From Alphaproteobacteria bacterium (GTDB taxonomy: Bacteria; Pseudomonadota; Alphaproteobacteria; Rhizobiales; Hyphomicrobiaceae): DNA of 6,535 nucleotides. The DNA lies in NCBI GenBank assembly GCA_024279745.1, contig JAJRRE010000295.1:1-6535 (forward strand), written 5' to 3'. Numbering within the stretch: position 1 is the stretch's first letter; every line of letters begins with the position of its first letter. Under the pieces are notes generated by a model. The model worked only from the letters and a program-made list of their open reading frames with translations, searched no databases and had not been told where the DNA came from. The position numbers and the translations under genes were made by a program. Positions 1 through 5,537 of this stretch are shown in pieces.

Positions 1-324
1 CTGCGTGCCTTGCACAACACGCGCGAACAGATCGCGGCCCAGATTGTCGGTGCCGAAATAATGCCCGTTGGCGAGGGAGGGGCCGCCCAGTTCGGCCACC
101 TGGCCAATAACGTCAAAGTCGATTTCATCATTGGGATATTGTGCGATCAGCCCGCCCAGAAACGCGAATGCGGCGACGGCGATCAGGACAATCAGCCCCG
201 CCACGGCGGCCTTGTTGTGTTTAAACCGCGTGCGCGCATCGGCCCATAGCGAGCGCCCCTTGAGGTCCGCCTCGCTCAAAGCGTACACATCGTCTTGCAG
301 TTTTGTCTTAACATTGCGCCGCAT
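1..324 (-). CDS. oppC: Oligopeptide ABC transporter permease OppC, N-terminal part (runs off the left edge)
   Basis: This is the second membrane subunit of the oligopeptide importer, which would pair with OppB in the inner membrane. Only the first 108 codons are present; reading starts at the ATG at 324-322 and is still open at base 1. A cytoplasmic stretch containing GRSLWADARTRFKHNKAAVA (about residues 23-42) closely resembles the same region of E. coli OppC as I recall it. It is followed by one hydrophobic segment (about 41-61) and then GTDNLGRDLFARVVQG (91-106). That GTDxxGRDxxxR motif is typical of OppC/DppC permeases just before the second membrane helix. The start lies 18 bp after the oppB stop, with AAGG about 14 nt upstream, so translation is probably coupled to oppB in one transcript. 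The EAA loop and the other helices lie outside the window. Family assignment is confident; peptide specificity is inferred from the neighbouring oppA and oppB. Confidence 0.95.
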   Translation of the reverse strand, partial: MRRNVKTKLQDDVYALSEADLKGRSLWADARTRFKHNKAAVAGLIVLIAVAAFAFLGGLIAQYPNDEIDFDVIGQVAELGGPSLANGHYFGTDNLGRDLFARVVQGTQ

Positions 325-342
325 GGGTGTGTGATGTGCCTT

Positions 343-1266
343 TCAATATCTGATTTTGGGGTCAATCCAGGCATACAGGATATCGGCCAGCAGGTTGAAC
401 AAAATGGTGAGGATGCCGACCATGATTGTAATGCCCATCATGACCGAATAATCCCGGTTGAGCGCGGCGTTGACAAAGAACAGTCCCATACCGCCGGTCG
501 AGAAGAACAGATCGATCACCACCGAGCCGGTGATCATGGCGACAAAGGTCGGCCCCAGATAGGAGATCACCGGCAGCATTGCCGGCTTCAGGGCGTGGTG
601 GGTGATGATGCGGCGCAGGGGCAGACCTTTGGCGCGGGCGGTGCGGATGTGATTGGCACTCAATACTTCAAGCATGGATGAGCGGGTGATGCGCGCGATT
701 GAGGCCATGAAGCTTGTAGCCAGCGCAATCACCGGCATGATGATGAATTTGGGATCGCTATATTCCCAGCCGCCACCGGGCAGCCAGCCCAGCCATAGGG
801 TAAAGACCAGCACCAGGATCGGCGCCATGACAAAGTTCGGTAACACCTGCGCGCCGATGGATATGCCAACCGCCAGATAATCCCAAAAGCTGTTGTGCCG
901 AATGGCCGCCGCCAGGCCCAGCGACACGCCGACAATGACTGCCAGCGCAAAGGCAATAGCGCCGTAGGTCAGGGTGATGGGGAAGGACTGCGCCAGAACT
1001 TCATTGACCGTGCGGTCTTTATAGACAAAGGACGGGCCAAAATCGAAATGCAGGACGACATTCTTAAGGTATATGCCAAGCAGTTTATAAAGCGGTTGAT
1101 CGAGCCCGTATTTGGCTTCGAGATTGGCCAGGACTTCCGGCGGAATGGCGCGGTCGGTTGTAAAGGGGCCGCCCGGAGCCGCGTGCATCAGCAAGAAGGA
1201 TACGATGATCAGGACAAGAATAGTCGGAATGGCGATGACTAGGCGCTTGATGATGAACGTGAGCAT
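343..1266 (-). CDS. oppB: Oligopeptide ABC transporter permease OppB
   Basis: OppB is one of the two inner-membrane subunits forming the peptide channel of the Opp importer. The 307-residue product matches the usual OppB length (306 in E. coli). It starts with MLTFIIKRLVIAIPT and ends with DPKIRY, both family hallmarks. Hydrophobic segments lie at about residues 9-28, 100-122, 135-158, 173-192, 230-251 and 276-298, giving the expected six helices. The cytoplasmic EAA loop that docks on the ATPases lies at about 193-228, with RTARAKG at 208-214. FGPSF and WLPGGGW in the periplasmic parts are also typical. One small departure is STGGMG at about 256-261, where E. coli OppB has GLPGIG. The ATG is supported by AGGCGG ending 8 nt upstream. 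The gene follows oppA after a 247-bp structured spacer and is followed by oppC after 18 bp. Confidence 0.97.
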   Translation of the reverse strand: MLTFIIKRLVIAIPTILVLIIVSFLLMHAAPGGPFTTDRAIPPEVLANLEAKYGLDQPLYKLLGIYLKNVVLHFDFGPSFVYKDRTVNEVLAQSFPITLTYGAIAFALAVIVGVSLGLAAAIRHNSFWDYLAVGISIGAQVLPNFVMAPILVLVFTLWLGWLPGGGWEYSDPKFIIMPVIALATSFMASIARITRSSMLEVLSANHIRTARAKGLPLRRIITHHALKPAMLPVISYLGPTFVAMITGSVVIDLFFSTGGMGLFFVNAALNRDYSVMMGITIMVGILTILFNLLADILYAWIDPKIRY

Positions 1267-1365
1267 GGAATGGGCCGCCTAAAACCAAAATGAATCTGGT
1301 GCCAATCTTGCGTGCTGGAACCAACAGGTAAAACCAAAGGGTGGTGGTAGCCTGCACAAGTAGCC

Positions 1366-1426
1366 GCCTCTCACCCAATTTACGCAACGCTGCCCCTCAC
1401 CCAATACCATACGTTGCCCCTCACCC
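1366..1426. repeat. Three imperfect direct repeats with CTCACCC core
   Basis: The cores TCACCC at 1371, 1397 and 1421 lie 26 and 24 bp apart. The last two copies share TGCCCCTCACCC exactly (1391-1402 and 1415-1426); the first reads GCCTCTCACCC (1366-1376). The segments between copies, ending ACGCAACGC and CCATACGT, are only loosely alike. The array runs straight into the CCCTAACCCTCTCCCC hairpin arm. It therefore looks like partial duplications of the left flank of a dispersed intergenic repeat rather than an independent element. Confidence 0.6.
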
Positions 1427-1429
1427 TAA

Positions 1430-1465
1430 CCCTCTCCCCATACGCAAAGAACTATGGGGAGAGGG
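1430..1465 (-). repeat. Perfect 13-bp stem-loop, CCCTCTCCCC-type intergenic palindrome
   Basis: CCCTCTCCCCATA at 1430-1442 is exactly complementary to TATGGGGAGAGGG at 1453-1465, leaving a 10-nt loop. On its left side the arm is preceded by CCCCTCACCCTAA, giving the CCCTCACCCTAACCCTCTCC string that I recognise as a common dispersed intergenic repeat in proteobacterial genomes. In the oppA transcript it would fold as a very stable hairpin about 50 nt after the oppA stop codon. There is no downstream T-tract on either strand, so a canonical intrinsic terminator is not supported. An mRNA-stabilising or partial-attenuation role is inference. Confidence 0.75.
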
Positions 1466-1513
1466 GACTGATCATGCGAGAAAGTGAGTGTCCCCTTCTC
1501 GTCCGGGGCCTGG

Positions 1514-3178
1514 TTATTTCGCGACCTTATACATCTCACGCGAATACCAGGTCTGCATCAGATTGTTGACCGGCCAGCCGCGCACTGTCGGATTTAGCAT
1601 AATCACACCGGTGTATTGATAGACCGGCGCGAACGGCATGACATCGGCCAAAATGGCTTCGGCCTTGATGTAATTGGGATTGGGGTCCTTGAGTTTCTTC
1701 GATTGCGCCAGCAGCTTGTCATATTCGGGACTGGAAAAGCCCGAGACATTATGGCCTGAATATGAGGTCAGCAGATCCAGATAGGTGGAGGCTTCATTAT
1801 AGTCACCGCACCAGGCATAGCGGCTGATTTCAAAGTCGCCGTTTTTTTGGTTTGTGGTATGGATTTTCCATTCATTGTTGGCCAGGGTCAGCTTAACGCC
1901 AAGCGTCTTTTTCCAAAATTGCGCAACGGCAATGGCGATCTTCTTATGGTCTTCCGATGTATTGTAACTCAGCGTCAGTTTTAGCGGATTGCCTGGCCCA
2001 TAACCGGCTTCTTTGAGCAAAGCGCGCGCCTTGGCATCACGCTCCTTCTGGCTCCATGTCGCATAACCTACTTTAGGAAGTTTAAACCCAGCTGTTTTCT
2101 GATGGGCGAAGTTATAAGATTCGTACTGGCCGCCCTGCAAAATCCGCTCAACAATGATCTTGCGATTAACCGCATAGGACAGCGCCTTGCGCACGCGCAC
2201 ATCTTTCAGCGCTTTTGGTCCCTTCTTGCCCATGTTGAACCAGTAAATATAAGAACAGGAGCGCGGAAAACGTAGCGTCTGTTTGGGATATTTCTTTGAC
2301 AGGCGCGGATACTGTCCGCCCGGTACATCTGATTTATCCAGCTCGCCAGCCAGATAACGGGTAAGGGCCTGGCTTTCATCATTGATGATCAGCGCCACGG
2401 TTTTGTCGATCGTCGTGTTGGCATTGTCCCAGTAATGCTTATTGCGCACCCGCACAACTTTTTCGCCTGAGCGATAGTCGGTCAGAACATAAGCGCCATT
2501 GCCAACCATATTGCCCGGCCGGGTCCATTTCTTGCCGTGCTTTTCAATGACCGACTGCAAAACCGGGAAGGTCGACGAGTGAACGGTCATGGAGGCAAAA
2601 TAGGGAAGCGCGCTTTTCAAGGTGACTTCGAATGTCTTGTCATCCACCGCGCGCACGCCCAGCTGTTCAGGTGGCACTTTGCCTTTCACGACTTCATTAG
2701 CGTTCTTGACGCCCATCAATTCCATATACCAGGCGTATTCCGATGCGGTCTTTGGGTTGGCCAGACGGCGCCAAGCGTAGACGAAATCTTTTGCCTTGAC
2801 CGTCTCGCCATTCGACCATTTGGCATCACGCAGTTTGAATGTATAGATGAGTTTGTCGGCGCTGAGCGTAAAGCCGGTGGCGGCGCCGGGAACCAGCTTG
2901 CCGGTCGGGTCTTCGTTCATTAACCCTTCAAACAGATCGCGCAGAATATTGGCGCCCTCAACCGAAGAATTGAGCTGCGGGTCGAAAGATTTGATGTCGT
3001 CGAGGACGCGGTAGGTAAAGACCTGCTCCTTGGCCAGTTTCTCACCGCTTTTCAGGGCCGGGGCGGCAAATGCCGAGTTTGCAGGGACCAGTGTTATAAA
3101 GGCCGGTGTCCCAAGGACGAGTGTCAGCAGTAGAGCACCAAGGGCCACCCTCAGCACTGTTCTGTAGTTCATCATCAT
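1514..3178 (-). CDS. oppA: Periplasmic oligopeptide-binding protein OppA
   Basis: OppA is the periplasmic receptor that captures short peptides and delivers them to OppBC. The product has up to 554 residues (E. coli OppA: 543) and belongs to the SBP_bac_5 family. A signal peptide covers about residues 1-38: basic start, long hydrophobic core, and a likely cleavage after SAFA before APALK. There is no lipobox cysteine, so a soluble periplasmic protein is expected. Family landmarks include FDPQLN near 65-70, DLFEGLM (81-87), RDAKWSNGE (117-125), AWRRL (135-139) and RKALSYAVNR (330-339). Two cysteines, C308 and C457, match the positions of the disulfide in enteric OppA. WCGDYNE (456-462) contains D459, corresponding to the aspartate (Asp419 in enteric OppA) that binds the peptide amino terminus, which supports true peptide binding. 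Three ATGs in a row open the frame; ribosome-site spacing favours the third (3172-3170), shortening the product by two residues. It is the first gene of the operon. Confidence 0.97.
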   Translation of the reverse strand: MMMNYRTVLRVALGALLLTLVLGTPAFITLVPANSAFAAPALKSGEKLAKEQVFTYRVLDDIKSFDPQLNSSVEGANILRDLFEGLMNEDPTGKLVPGAATGFTLSADKLIYTFKLRDAKWSNGETVKAKDFVYAWRRLANPKTASEYAWYMELMGVKNANEVVKGKVPPEQLGVRAVDDKTFEVTLKSALPYFASMTVHSSTFPVLQSVIEKHGKKWTRPGNMVGNGAYVLTDYRSGEKVVRVRNKHYWDNANTTIDKTVALIINDESQALTRYLAGELDKSDVPGGQYPRLSKKYPKQTLRFPRSCSYIYWFNMGKKGPKALKDVRVRKALSYAVNRKIIVERILQGGQYESYNFAHQKTAGFKLPKVGYATWSQKERDAKARALLKEAGYGPGNPLKLTLSYNTSEDHKKIAIAVAQFWKKTLGVKLTLANNEWKIHTTNQKNGDFEISRYAWCGDYNEASTYLDLLTSYSGHNVSGFSSPEYDKLLAQSKKLKDPNPNYIKAEAILADVMPFAPVYQYTGVIMLNPTVRGWPVNNLMQTWYSREMYKVAK

Positions 3179-3179
3179 T

Positions 3180-3184
3180 TCCTC
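3180..3184 (-). promoter_or_regulatory. oppA ribosome-binding site deciding among three ATGs
   Basis: Reading leftward, GAGGA (3184-3180) is followed by A and then ATGATGATG. Spacing is 1 nt to the first ATG (3178), 4 nt to the second (3175) and 7 nt to the third (3172). The usual 5-9 nt spacing favours the third ATG, giving a product that starts MNYRTVLRV. An eight-base A-run lies just upstream in the leader RNA (3189-3196 on the complementary strand), which would keep the site unpaired. Confidence 0.7.
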
Positions 3185-3228
3185 GCAATTTTTTTTATCG
3201 GTTGTGCTCGCCCCACATTAGTCATCTG

Positions 3229-3256
3229 ATTATACTCTTTTAACTGCCGCTGTCAC
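3229..3256 (-). promoter_or_regulatory. Sigma-70-type promoter for oppABC
   Basis: On the minus strand a perfect -10 box TATAAT (3234-3229) lies 16 bp downstream of GTGACA (3256-3251), a 5-of-6 match to the -35 consensus TTGACA. Transcription would start near 3222, giving a leader of about 45-50 nt before the oppA start. Position and orientation fit a main promoter for oppA and, through it, the downstream permease genes. Confidence 0.75.
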
Positions 3257-3265
3257 CTGATCAGG
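3256..3265. promoter_or_regulatory. Palindrome CCTGATCAGG next to the oppA -35 box (possible operator)
   Basis: CCTGATCAGG is a perfect 10-bp palindrome that shares its first base with the -35 hexamer of the oppA promoter and extends upstream of it. A site here could bind a regulator affecting RNA polymerase at oppA, and it lies in the control region shared with the divergent transporter operon. No regulator is encoded in the window, and a 10-bp palindrome can occur by chance, so the operator role is tentative. Confidence 0.3.
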
Positions 3266-3308
3266 CCAGTGGTTCAGGCGGAATTTGTCGGTAGCGGAGG
3301 CAGGCAAA

Positions 3309-3336
3309 CAGCCATCAGCCCCTCTTCCAATGGCTG
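3309..3336. repeat. 7-bp inverted repeat in the divergent control region
   Basis: CAGCCAT (3309-3315) and ATGGCTG (3330-3336) are exact inverted copies with a 14-bp spacer, so their centres lie 21 bp apart, two helical turns. This geometry suits a dimeric regulator binding one DNA face. The repeat lies upstream of a possible plus-strand -10 box, TATATT (3361-3366), for which I see no convincing -35. It could alternatively be a chance repeat or a hairpin arm. Confidence 0.3.
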
Positions 3337-3419
3337 CAAAAGAATGCTTATCTATGAGAGTATATTTGTTATCGTCGGCATGGCTTCAGGGCGGTGCAGT
3401 CTTGAAAAAAGATCTCTGG

Positions 3420-3425
3420 GGAGGG
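3420..3425 (+). promoter_or_regulatory. Ribosome-binding site of the ABC_sub_bind receptor gene
   Basis: GGAGGG within GGGGAGGGA ends 10 nt before the ATG at 3436. It is the strongest Shine-Dalgarno sequence in the window and supports that start over later in-frame starts, none of which would keep the signal peptide. Confidence 0.8.
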
Positions 3426-3435
3426 ACTTTAAATT

Positions 3436-4419
3436 ATGGAACTGAAAGTTAAACGGAATGCTGGCGAGATATTGGCGGCTTTGTGTGCCGGGTTGCTGAT
3501 ATGCAGCAGTAGTGCTGTACTTGCTGGCGATAAACATGTGGCGATCACGCAAATCGTTGAGCATCCGGCGCTTGATGCGGCGCGCAAGGGCATCAAGGAC
3601 GCGCTGGCCAAGGCGGGGTTTACAGCCGGCAAGACCCTCAAATGGAGCTTTGAAAGCGCGCAGGGCAGCGGCGTCACCGCCAGCCAGATCGCCAAGAAAT
3701 TTGTCGGCGATGCGCCCGATGTTATTGTGGCCATTGCAACGCCGTCGGCGCAGACCGTTGCCGCCGCGACCAAATCGATCCCCGTTGTGTTCACCGCGGT
3801 CACCGATCCCGTTGGTGCCAAGCTGGTCAAGAACTGGCAAAAACCTGGCGGCAATATCACCGGCATTTCCGATATGTCGCCGATTGCCGCGCATATGAAA
3901 CTGGTCAAGGACATTGCGCCCAAAGCCAAGCGGCTCGGCGTGATCTATAACCCCGGCGAATCCAATTCGGTCTCTTTAATGAAGGTCATTAAAGTCGAAG
4001 CGCCGAAACTTGGGCTGACTATCGTTGAGGCGGCGGCCACGAAGTCCGGCGAAGTGCTGCAATCGGCGCGCTCGCTGGTTGGCAAAGTGGATGCGATTTA
4101 TGTTCCCACCGATAACACCGTGGTATCGGCCTTTGAGGCGGTGGTCAAAGTCGGCAAGGATGCCAAGATACCAGTGTTTGCCGGCGATACGGATTCGGTC
4201 AAGCGCGGCGCCGTAGCAGCGCTCGGGTTCAACTATTATGATCTGGGACTGCAAACCGGCGAGATCGTTGTCAAGGTTTTAAACGGGGCCAAACCCGGCG
4301 ATATCCCCGTTGCCGCCGTCACCAAGCTGGAGCTGTTCGTTAATCCCGGCGCCGCCAAAGCCATGGGCGCAAGCATTCCCGAAAGTCTGATTGCCTCGGC
4401 CAAGACGGTAATCAAATAA
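3436..4419 (+). CDS. Periplasmic substrate-binding protein, ABC_sub_bind family (TrpX-like)
   Basis: This is the receptor of a three-gene ABC importer. The 327-residue product has a signal peptide (basic MELKVKR start, hydrophobic core about 11-29, likely cut after AVLA at residue 30 before GDKHVAI). The mature part follows the two-lobed type I pattern of ABC_sub_bind (PF04392) proteins: VAITQIVEHPALDAARKG (35-52), then SAQGS (74-78), then ATPSAQT (101-107) with IPVVFTAVTDPV (115-126) and NITGISD (140-146). The second lobe has LGVIYNPGESNS (167-178), IYVPTDN (221-227), PVFAGD (246-251) and GAVAALGFNYYDLG (258-271). Annotated relatives are called putative tryptophan/tyrosine-binding proteins, and TrpX of streptococci binds aromatic amino acids. 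The substrate here is therefore probably an aromatic or related small molecule, but the sequence does not prove it. Cys23 lacks a small residue before it, so a lipoprotein is unlikely. Permease and ATPase genes follow on the same strand. Confidence 0.93.
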   Translation: MELKVKRNAGEILAALCAGLLICSSSAVLAGDKHVAITQIVEHPALDAARKGIKDALAKAGFTAGKTLKWSFESAQGSGVTASQIAKKFVGDAPDVIVAIATPSAQTVAAATKSIPVVFTAVTDPVGAKLVKNWQKPGGNITGISDMSPIAAHMKLVKDIAPKAKRLGVIYNPGESNSVSLMKVIKVEAPKLGLTIVEAAATKSGEVLQSARSLVGKVDAIYVPTDNTVVSAFEAVVKVGKDAKIPVFAGDTDSVKRGAVAALGFNYYDLGLQTGEIVVKVLNGAKPGDIPVAAVTKLELFVNPGAAKAMGASIPESLIASAKTVIK

Positions 4420-4514
4420 GCTTTTGGTGAGAGGCCAGGGTGAAAGGACAGGCATGAGAGGCCGGGCGGCAGATAAACTTTGCGCGCTGGGCTGCCCCGG
4501 CTCATCTTTTGCCA

Positions 4515-4548
4515 GCGCTCGCGAGAGCCCTCTTACTAACGCGAGCGC
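4515..4548 (+). repeat. GC-rich 9-bp stem-loop in the receptor-permease spacer
   Basis: GCGCTCGCG (4515-4523) and CGCGAGCGC (4540-4548) are exact inverted copies separated by 16 nt. The stem lies about 95 nt after the receptor gene stop and 65 nt before the permease start. No T-run follows it, so it is not a typical intrinsic terminator. It parallels the hairpin between oppA and oppB and may stabilise or limit the message in the same way; that role is inferred. Confidence 0.6.
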
Positions 4549-4565
4549 GGGACATATGGCCCCCC

Positions 4566-4594
4566 ATCACTAACATTCGACTATCACTAACATT
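4566..4594 (+). repeat. Tandem ATCACTAACATT direct repeat, 17-bp period
   Basis: ATCACTAACATT occurs exactly at 4566-4577 and 4583-4594. A shorter ACTAAC lies at 4535-4540, exactly two periods (34 bp) before the first of these ACTAAC cores (4569). The second copy ends 2 nt before the permease ribosome-binding site. It could be a small slippage duplication or a repeated protein-binding site; the sequence does not decide between them. Confidence 0.5.
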
Positions 4595-4613
4595 GCGAAG
4601 GTCCGGTTGATCC

Positions 4614-5537
4614 ATGAGCATGATAGCCCTGCTGGGCGCCATCGAACTGGGCCTGTTATTCGCGCTGGTGGCACAGGGTGTCTATCTATCGTTTCGCGTG
4701 CTGCAATTTCCCGATCTCACCGTCGATGGCAGTTTTCCGCTTGGCGCCGCCGTTGCCGCAACCGCGATCATTTCCGGGATCGATCCCTATCTGGCCACCC
4801 TATTGGCGATTTTTGCTGGCGCCTTGGCGGGGCTGGTGACCGGCTGGCTTAATGTGCGGCTACAGATCCTGCATTTGCTGGCCAGCATATTGGTGATGAT
4901 CGCGCTCTATTCGATCAACTTGCGCGTGATGGGGCGGCCAAACATTCCGCTGCTCGGCGAGACCACCGTCTTCACGCCGCTGGAAGCGTTTGAGGCGGAC
5001 GGCCTGCCGTCTTACATGCTGCTACCAGTGGTGTTGCTTGTTCTGGCTGTGGTTGTGAAATTTTTTTTCGACCGCTTCCTGAGCTCAGAAATCGGCCTCG
5101 CCATGCGCGCGACCGGCGCCAATCCGCGGATGGCCGAAGCGCAAGGCATCAATACCGGCCGCATGATCCTGCTCGGCATGGCCATCTCCAATGGCTTTGT
5201 CGCTTTCGCCGGCGCCCTGTTTGCGCAAAGCCAGGGCGCGGCCGATGTAACCCTTGGCGTCGGCGTAATCGTGATCGGACTGGCGTCGGTGATCGGCGGC
5301 GAAGCGCTGATTTCCCCGCGCACTGTTTTCCGCGCCACGCTGGCCTGCATTGTCGGCTCCTTGCTCTACCGGCTGGCGGTCGCGGCGGCGCTTAATGCAG
5401 ACTTTGTTGGTCTGAAGGCGCAGGATCTCAATCTGGTGACAGCCATATTGGTCGTGCTGGCCATGGTTGCGCCGCGCACCCGCAATCCGTTTCGCGCCAG
5501 TGCGACTGGCGGCGCTAACAGGGGCAAAGGCAAATGA
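4614..5537 (+). CDS. ABC transporter permease, LIV-type (BPD_transp_2), TrpY-like
   Basis: This is the inner-membrane channel subunit of the importer whose receptor is encoded at 3436-4419. The 307-residue protein is strongly hydrophobic, with about eight to nine membrane segments (roughly 8-29, 43-58, 60-82, 85-103, 134-152, 184-205, 214-235, 240-257 and 271-286). The pattern fits the branched-chain amino acid permease superfamily (PF02653) rather than the Opp type. Landmarks are YLSFRVLQFPDLTVDGSF (24-41), the cytoplasmic ATPase-docking loop GLAMRATGANPRMAEAQGIN (161-180), and GVIVIGLASVIGGEAL (217-232); these are characteristic of permeases partnered with ABC_sub_bind receptors. The ATG at 4614 has GAAGG 12 nt upstream; an in-frame ATG two codons on is farther from it and less likely. 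The stop overlaps the ATPase start as ATGA, indicating translational coupling. Confidence 0.92.
   Translation: MSMIALLGAIELGLLFALVAQGVYLSFRVLQFPDLTVDGSFPLGAAVAATAIISGIDPYLATLLAIFAGALAGLVTGWLNVRLQILHLLASILVMIALYSINLRVMGRPNIPLLGETTVFTPLEAFEADGLPSYMLLPVVLLVLAVVVKFFFDRFLSSEIGLAMRATGANPRMAEAQGINTGRMILLGMAISNGFVAFAGALFAQSQGAADVTLGVGVIVIGLASVIGGEALISPRTVFRATLACIVGSLLYRLAVAAALNADFVGLKAQDLNLVTAILVVLAMVAPRTRNPFRASATGGANRGKGK

Larger units (their letters stand above)
1267..1513. other. Structured oppA-oppB intercistronic spacer
   Basis: No gene is visible in this 247-bp gap. In the minus-strand transcript it holds, in order after the oppA stop, a weak GGGGAC/GTCCCC inverted repeat (1463-1468 with 1490-1495), a strong 13-bp hairpin (1430-1465), and three imperfect copies of a CTCACCC-containing repeat (1366-1426). 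The 10-mer TAAAACCAAA then appears twice, 49 bp apart (1280-1289 and 1329-1338), followed by the oppB ribosome-binding site. No U-run follows the hairpin, so transcription probably reads through into oppB, at least in part. By analogy with receptor-permease gaps such as malE-malF, the inferred role is to protect the oppA message or reduce downstream expression, keeping the receptor in excess. Confidence 0.7.
4420..4613. other. Repeat-rich spacer between receptor and permease genes
   Basis: No gene is visible in this 194-bp gap. It holds two copies of TGAGAGGCC 27 bp apart (4428-4436 and 4455-4463), a GC-rich stem-loop (4515-4548) and two exact ATCACTAACATT copies 17 bp apart (4566-4577 and 4583-4594). 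The permease ribosome-binding site is GAAGG (4597-4601). The string GGTGAGAGGC (4426-4435) is the reverse complement of GCCTCTCACC (1366-1375) in the oppA-oppB spacer, so the two spacers may hold degenerate pieces of the same dispersed repeat. I see no clear promoter, so the permease and ATPase are probably expressed by read-through from the receptor gene. Confidence 0.6.

Noticed and set aside
1366..1426. CRISPR-like array of about 24-bp repeats
   Set aside because: Only three imperfect copies with partial cores and no unique spacers of constant length; it sits inside an operon and merges with a dispersed palindrome.
1430..1465. Intrinsic terminator of oppA
   Set aside because: The stem is strong, but no T-run follows on either strand, and oppB lies downstream without a visible promoter.
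1469..1474. TGATCA shared between the oppA-oppB spacer and the promoter palindrome at 3258-3263
   Set aside because: A six-base palindrome is expected by chance about once in 4 kb, and the flanking bases differ, so a common regulator is not supported.
3436..3531. Lipoprotein signal on the ABC_sub_bind receptor (Cys23)
   Set aside because: The residues before Cys23 are LLI, with Ile where a lipobox needs Gly, Ala or Ser. AVLA before GDK gives a good signal peptidase I site instead.
3352..3894. Minus-strand open frame of 180 codons covering the start of the receptor gene
   Set aside because: It lies antisense to a well-supported signal peptide and receptor domain, and its translation is a low-complexity Arg/Gly-rich shadow. 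It would also cover part of the divergent control region.
4420..4440. Terminator after the receptor gene (AAGCTTTTGG region)
   Set aside because: No stable GC-rich stem precedes the short T-run, so nothing supports termination at this point.
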